Below, piece after piece: positions 5,569 to 8,758 of a stretch of 8,758 nucleotides of DNA. Source of the DNA: Candidatus Bathyarchaeota archaeon (GTDB lineage Archaea > Thermoproteota > Bathyarchaeia > 40CM-2-53-6 > FEN-987); the NCBI GenBank assembly GCA_022865625.1, contig JALHTB010000048.1, positions 1-8,758 of the forward strand, written 5' to 3'. The stretch's first letter is position 1. Each line of letters starts with the position of its first letter. The notes beneath the pieces were generated by a model. The model was not told the DNA's origin. It was given only the letters and a program-made list of their open reading frames with translations, and made no database searches. A program made the translations under genes and the position numbers.

Positions 5569-5778
5569 GTGCTAAAGATGATCAGAAGGGTTTCCCCTCA
5601 CGGGTACGGTGTGGAGTTCAGGAAGATACGCCAAGTTGGAGACCCACAGAGACCCACACGCCAGTTGTGGGAGGCCGAAGGTTCATACCGCTCGGAGGGC
5701 AAGGACGCTCCCTGCCGTTTCACGATCAGGCTCAACTCACAGGGCGCGGTCAAGTTCAAAGACATAGAACCACCTTGA
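5569..5778 (+). CDS. unrecognised small protein, 69 residues
   Basis: GTG at 5569 or ATG at 5578 (66 residues) to TGA at 5776-5778. An AAGGAG element (5560-5565) sits three bases from the GTG and twelve from the ATG, neither ideal. The protein reads MIRRVSPHGYGVEFRKIRQVG, then a predicted beta-rich part including QLWEAEGSYR and FTIRLNSQGAVKFKDIEPP. I do not recognise a family; lysine/arginine and aromatic content suggest a small soluble protein, perhaps with nucleic-acid contact. In-frame sequence from 5506 to 5568 also looks coding (IPRYKRPGIGEDEVKERV) but contains no ATG, GTG or TTG, so the true N-terminus may be longer with a rare start such as ATA at 5518, nine bases after GGAG. A hairpin/T-run terminator follows. 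It lies between the CxxC gene and the convergent glyA. Confidence 0.58.
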   Translation: MLKMIRRVSPHGYGVEFRKIRQVGDPQRPTRQLWEAEGSYRSEGKDAPCRFTIRLNSQGAVKFKDIEPP

Positions 5779-5810
5779 GGGGCAGCGCCGCCAGTCAGGT
5801 CGAGTATCGT

Positions 5811-5847
5811 AGCGTGCTGGTCGGTGGAGCGCACGCTGTTTTCTTCG
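5811..5847 (+). terminator. hairpin plus T-run terminator after the 69-residue protein gene
   Basis: AGCGTGC (5811-5817) pairs with GCACGCT (5831-5837) across a 13-base loop, followed by GTTTTCTTC (5839-5847). A second hairpin, GGGTG/CACCC (5859-5863 with 5869-5873), lies in the gap to glyA. This fits termination of the plus-strand unit ahead of the convergent glyA end at 5907. Confidence 0.5.
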
Positions 5848-5906
5848 AGCGGATCGTAGGGTGTAATGCACCCGGATGTTGCTCGTTCTGGGATGCTGTT
5901 CCTTAG

Positions 5907-7226
5907 CTACTGTCTGATCTTGATGTACTCGTAGGCTGACCGTGCCGTCTCGAACGCATAGTGGATTTGCTGGAAATCCTTGCGGAAGACACTGATATCG
6001 GCCTTGACTTTCTCCGGAGGCTCTTTGTCGATTACGACGCGTTTGATGAATTCAGCCACTTCTGCCATGTGTGACCTCTTCATGCCGAGGCGTGTAATCT
6101 CTGAGACGCCAAGTCGTATTCCGCCAGGGTTCTGGTAGTGTCGTCCGGCTTGGATGTCGCCTGGAAGCAGTTGACGGTTGACGATTATGTTTGCCTTCTC
6201 GAGGGCCTTCTCGATGTCTCCTCCGAGGCCATATTTGGTTGTGTCGACGGCGATCTGATGCGACTTCGTGAATCCCACCTTCTCTGCGAGCGTGCCCAAC
6301 CCGCGCTCATACAACGCTTGCCCGAGCGCTTGCGCGTTTGCAACTACCTCAGACGCATACTCGCGACCGAACTCGAGCATCTCTGCAAACGCAACAGCCT
6401 TCCCAGCGACGTTGTGAAGGTGATGATTGCTCGTGTTTGATGGAAATGTAGCCTTCTTGATCTGTTCAGCGTACTTCTCAAATGAGACTACGGTGCCGCC
6501 TTGAGGGCCAAACAGCGTCTTGTGTGTGCTCATCATCATCACATCTGCGCCTTCACGAAGTGGATCTTGGAACTGCCCACCAGCGATAAGCCCAGAAACG
6601 TGGGCGGCATCGTATGCTACAGTGGCTCCGATATCATGGAAGTATCCGGCCAACTCCTTGACCGGATGTGGGAATAGGAACAGGCTTCCGCCGAATGTTG
6701 CAAGCTTTGGGGTTCTTCCGTCTTTGACCATCCTGTCGACTTTCTCTCTTGTCTTGTCTGGGTCGATGTTCATCTCGTTCCGGTCGAAGATGAAATACTC
6801 TACATCGAGACCGTGGACGCTTCCGGCGGTTCCGTTGAAGTCTTTCTTTCCCATCGAGATGTGGCCGCCGCTTGGAATCGCCAAAGCCATCATGATGTCG
6901 CCTGGGCTCGTGAACGCGGTATAGGTGACAAGGTTCGCGCAGACGCCTGAAACTGGTCGGACATCGACGAACTCTGCACGGAAAAGCTGCTTGGCCAAGT
7001 CGATGCAGATCTGCTCGACCTGGTCGATGTAGATGCATCCAGCATAGACTCTCTCCCCAACCCATCCTTCCGCGTAGCGATTACCGAAATCGGAGACGAT
7101 TGCCTCACGGACTGCAGAGCTGGGGACATTCTCGGACGCGATCAGCGGAATGCTTTCCGAGAACCAGCTGTGATGCTGCTCAAGGAGCTCGAAGACCTTC
7201 TCATACGAGCTTCTAAAGGAACTCAA
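5907..7226 (-). CDS. glyA: serine hydroxymethyltransferase
   Basis: 439 residues from TTG at 7226, with GAGGAG (7235-7240) eight bases upstream. It converts serine and a tetrahydropterin cofactor to glycine and the methylene derivative, in the cytosol, using PLP. Signatures: LIASENVPS (28-36; Glu32), NRYAEGWVGERVYAG (49-63), YDAAHVSGLIAG (205-216; Asp206 and His209 contact PLP), STHKT (233-237; Lys236 carries PLP), and GGIRLGVSEITRLGM (368-382; Arg371 binds the substrate carboxylate). The SNTSNHHLHNVAGKAVA segment (263-279) is typical of archaeal enzymes, rather than the bacterial GGPLMH form. Full length for the family. Whether the cofactor is tetrahydrofolate or a methanopterin relative cannot be read from sequence. 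It is divergent from the methyltransferase gene and may share its promoter region. TTG is favoured over ATG 7241, which opens a 10-codon dead end. Confidence 0.96.
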   Translation of the reverse strand: MSSFRSSYEKVFELLEQHHSWFSESIPLIASENVPSSAVREAIVSDFGNRYAEGWVGERVYAGCIYIDQVEQICIDLAKQLFRAEFVDVRPVSGVCANLVTYTAFTSPGDIMMALAIPSGGHISMGKKDFNGTAGSVHGLDVEYFIFDRNEMNIDPDKTREKVDRMVKDGRTPKLATFGGSLFLFPHPVKELAGYFHDIGATVAYDAAHVSGLIAGGQFQDPLREGADVMMMSTHKTLFGPQGGTVVSFEKYAEQIKKATFPSNTSNHHLHNVAGKAVAFAEMLEFGREYASEVVANAQALGQALYERGLGTLAEKVGFTKSHQIAVDTTKYGLGGDIEKALEKANIIVNRQLLPGDIQAGRHYQNPGGIRLGVSEITRLGMKRSHMAEVAEFIKRVVIDKEPPEKVKADISVFRKDFQQIHYAFETARSAYEYIKIRQ

Positions 7227-7269
7227 ACACTGCTCTCCTCATGCTACACTAGGTAACATCAACTAATCA

Positions 7270-7282
7270 CTCTTTAGATAGA
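7270..7282. promoter_or_regulatory. AT-rich TATA-like element between glyA and the methyltransferase
   Basis: CTCTTTAGATAG reads as a plausible TATA box in either direction. For glyA it would give a leader of about 25 bases holding the GAGGAG site; for the methyltransferase it would give a start near 7300, favouring ATG 7322 over TTG 7292. Only one of the two uses may be real. Confidence 0.38.
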
Positions 7283-7321
7283 TCAGCCAGCTTGGATGGA
7301 ACCTCTAGAGCGTGGCCTGAG

Positions 7322-8044
7322 ATGCGGAAGCTCCGGCACAGTCGACTGAAAAGGAGCGTGAAGCCTGCCAAGGTAAGAGCGAAGACTAGAAGATACTTCG
7401 CGACTGTAGCGAATCGCTGGGACGGAATGCGTGAGGATTTCTTCGATGAAACGGTCGCAGACTCGATACTAAAGGAGTCACAGGTCAAGCCCGAAAGTAT
7501 CGTAGTGGATGTGGGGTGCGGAACTGGCTTCCTAACGCAAAGGTTTGCCACGCAGTTGCAGGGCAGGCGAAAGGTGATAGGCGTTGATCTTTCCCCTTCG
7601 ATGCTGCAAATGTCCAAAGACAACTTGAGCAGACTTGGACTGCTTGGATTCGCCGAGTTTAGGGTAGGCGATGCGGAGAAGATCCCAATCGAGGACGATT
7701 TCGCCGACGCAGTCGTGGGCAACATGATTCTTCATCACTGCCCAAAACCAAAACGGGCAATCTCAGAGATGTCACGAATCCTCAAGCCAGGAGGCAGGCT
7801 CGCTTTCGCAGACTTGGAGAAACATAACGAGCGTTGGTTGCGAGACGAGATGTCTGACCGGTGGCTCGGATTCGAGCTGACCAAGGTAGAGAAATGGCTA
7901 GAGGATGCTGGCTTAGAAGATGTGAAAGTGGAGCTGGCGAGAACGAAGTGTTGCGGAATATCTCTACGGGGTAGGAAGGCAGAGATCGGGATCTTCATCG
8001 CAAGTGGGTCAAAGCCGGCGCGGATCGGGATCCGAGACGGTTAG
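7322..8044 (+). CDS. class I SAM-dependent methyltransferase (UbiE-like fold)
   Basis: 240 residues from ATG 7322 (TTG 7292 would add ten; GTG 7361 would remove thirteen). A basic leader precedes KTRRYFATVANRWD (21-34), a common N-terminal block of this family. SAM-binding motifs: VVDVGCGTG (61-69), IGVDLS (86-91, Asp89 binding the ribose), GDAEKIPIEDDFADAVVGN (116-134) and LKPGGRL (154-160). The C-terminal TKCCGISLRGRKAEIGIFIASGSKP (208-232) resembles the tail found on ArsR-linked UbiE-type methyltransferases, although no arsR gene is adjacent. The three-cysteine pattern of arsenite methyltransferases is lacking, so arsenic methylation is not supported. Substrate unknown. The stop TAG (8042-8044) overlaps the stop of the convergent HIT gene by four bases. 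Confidence 0.9.
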   Translation: MRKLRHSRLKRSVKPAKVRAKTRRYFATVANRWDGMREDFFDETVADSILKESQVKPESIVVDVGCGTGFLTQRFATQLQGRRKVIGVDLSPSMLQMSKDNLSRLGLLGFAEFRVGDAEKIPIEDDFADAVVGNMILHHCPKPKRAISEMSRILKPGGRLAFADLEKHNERWLRDEMSDRWLGFELTKVEKWLEDAGLEDVKVELARTKCCGISLRGRKAEIGIFIASGSKPARIGIRDG

Positions 8045-8448
8045 GTTCCTATGAGGGCCTTGATGTGTTCCATCTCATCTGGCGGGAGGCGCTTTCGTGT
8101 GGAGAATGTCACTCCGTCTCCAGGTTTTCTAGGGATTATGTGGATGTGAATATGTGGGACGATCTGGTGAGCGGCCTTTCCGTCGTTGATGGAGATGTGT
8201 GACCCTTGCGCCCCCATTCTATTGATGACTGTCTCATTCAGTTCTTGGGCCTTTGTGAACAGCTTGGCGACTTCGGCTCGAGGAATCTCCCCTAGACGCT
8301 CGTAGTGTCGTTTCGGTACGAGTAACGTGTGACCATCTGCTATCGGGTGATTATCCAGGAAAGCAATCAAGTCATCATCCTCGTACACAACATGAGCCGG
8401 CGCTTTCCTAGCTATGATGTCACAGAATACACATGTCAAGTTGGCCAA
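8041..8448 (-). CDS. HIT-family nucleotide hydrolase
   Basis: 135 residues from TTG at 8448. The active site is the histidine triad HIHIHIIPR (99-107), with His101 the likely nucleophile, and NDGKAAHQIVP (88-98) upstream matching the nucleotide-binding AGQ-like stretch. CVFC (6-9) is the zinc-binding pair typical of HIT proteins with an N-terminal CxxC; DDDLIAFLDNHPIADGHTLLVPKRH (24-48) is the usual central block. HIT proteins hydrolyse dinucleoside polyphosphates or nucleoside phosphoramidates in the cytosol. Full length for the single-domain archaeal form. Start is TTG: the alternatives lie after the CxxC. A GATATC TATA-like box (8479-8484) lies about 33 bases upstream, consistent with a nearly leaderless transcript. 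Convergent with the methyltransferase and divergent from the winged-helix gene. Confidence 0.93.
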   Translation of the reverse strand: MANLTCVFCDIIARKAPAHVVYEDDDLIAFLDNHPIADGHTLLVPKRHYERLGEIPRAEVAKLFTKAQELNETVINRMGAQGSHISINDGKAAHQIVPHIHIHIIPRKPGDGVTFSTRKRLPPDEMEHIKALIGT

Positions 8449-8478
8449 TCTTCTGCAGGGATTCTCTTGTTTGTTGAA

Positions 8479-8484
8479 GATATC
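8479..8484 (-). promoter_or_regulatory. TATA-like box for the HIT gene
   Basis: GATATC on the minus strand, about 33 bases before the TTG at 8448. Positional evidence only. Confidence 0.35.
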
Positions 8485-8575
8485 TCTTCCCTAGGATTTT
8501 TGGAGTGGTTGTGTACTTTCACTTTGCTCTCCCGCTTATCTTCTCCCCGATGGTTCATATCATGCCTGATGGTCG

Positions 8576-8758
8576 ATGCCGCCGAGGCCTCCTCTTCTCA
8601 CAATCATAGGCAACGAATCTAGGCTCAGAATCCTTCTAGCTCTAGCAAAGGATGTGAGCGAATCACTCACCGTGTATAAGATTGCGAAATTCAGTGGTCT
8701 GGAAAGGAAGATAATTCGAGCGCACCTGCGCAAGCTCGTCGACGCTGAATTGGTTCAT
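8576..8758 (+). CDS. winged-helix transcription regulator, N-terminal part
   Basis: ATG at 8576, open to the window edge (61 codons; the C-terminus is missing). After MPPRPPLLTIIGNESRL comes RILLALAKD (18-26), a spacer, then LTVYKIAKFSGLERKIIRAHLRKLVDAELV (31-60). The pattern fits a winged helix: first helix, turn, second helix TVYKIAKFSG, and recognition helix ERKIIRAHLRKLV leading toward the wing, as in ArsR/MarR/PadR-like archaeal regulators of the one-domain kind. Its targets cannot be told from this fragment; it is divergent from the HIT gene with 127 bases between the starts, and the gap includes a GCTTATCT TATA-like element (8534-8541) about 38 bases upstream. The start is chosen by frame continuity with the helix motif. 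An ATG at 8569 lies in another frame and stops after 17 codons. Confidence 0.7.
   Translation, partial: MPPRPPLLTIIGNESRLRILLALAKDVSESLTVYKIAKFSGLERKIIRAHLRKLVDAELVH

Noticed and set aside
5393..5575. Open frame after the T-rich tract, ending two bases before ATG 5578
   Set aside because: The end position would suit coupling, but it has no ribosome-binding site, starts in or just after a terminator, and its basic translation shows no recognisable pattern.
5439..5906. 155-codon open frame on the plus strand
   Set aside because: Arginine/glycine-rich translation without motifs, running through two terminator-like hairpins and across the 69-residue gene.
6520..6924. 134-codon plus-strand open frame inside glyA
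   Set aside because: A shadow of the glyA coding strand, with serine/proline-rich nonsense translation.
7322..8044. Arsenite methyltransferase (ArsM) reading of the methyltransferase
   Set aside because: The conserved cysteine set is lacking; only Cys66 in the SAM loop, Cys140 and a CC pair near the C-terminus are present, and no arsenic gene is nearby.

Overview
The window is an ordinary, gene-dense piece of an archaeal chromosome of roughly balanced base composition. The archaeal assignment rests on a Sec61-beta (SecG) translocon subunit of archaeal form, a ZPR1-type zinc-finger protein, an Lsm-like small protein, a beta-CASP RNA/DNA-processing nuclease, an archaeal-type serine hydroxymethyltransferase, and TATA-like boxes about 30-40 bases ahead of several start codons. 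The gene content suggests a TACK-group lineage (Thermoproteota/Nitrososphaeria-like or Bathyarchaeia-like). This is inference, because no rRNA or lineage-defining marker is present.

Layout. 1-851 (minus): 5' part of an alpha-methylacyl-CoA racemase-like CaiB/BaiF enzyme, cut by the window edge. 967-1695 (minus): a two-gene cassette of a 60-residue protein and a stand-alone nucleotidyltransferase, resembling toxin-antitoxin modules. 1859-2020 (minus): a 53-residue two-CxxC zinc-ribbon protein. 2143-4079 (plus): a tight three-gene cluster of ZPR1, Lsm-like protein and beta-CASP nuclease. 4084-4260 (minus): Sec61-beta, tail to tail with the nuclease. 4325-5029 (minus): a YdjM/DUF457-type membrane metal-dependent hydrolase. 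5207-5350 (plus): a 47-residue CxxC-x17-CxxC protein followed by a T-rich terminator. 5569-5778 (plus): an unrecognised small protein followed by a hairpin/T-run terminator. 5907-7226 (minus): glyA. 7322-8044 (plus): a class I SAM methyltransferase whose stop codon overlaps that of the convergent HIT protein (8041-8448, minus). 8576-8758 (plus): start of a winged-helix regulator, cut by the window edge.

How the genes relate. The clearest functional grouping is ZPR1, Lsm-like protein and beta-CASP nuclease, with one-base spacing and then an overlap. It suggests a translationally coupled unit concerned with RNA or nascent-protein handling; Sec61-beta lies at its 3' end but on the other strand. 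The nucleotidyltransferase cassette is the main accessory-looking element. The remaining genes are single-gene units in one-carbon metabolism, nucleotide hydrolysis, methylation and CoA-ester metabolism. Initiation at TTG is unusually common (six genes), plus one likely CTG start. No tRNA, rRNA, CRISPR array, insertion sequence or integrase was seen. No stretch over 300 bases lacks a gene.
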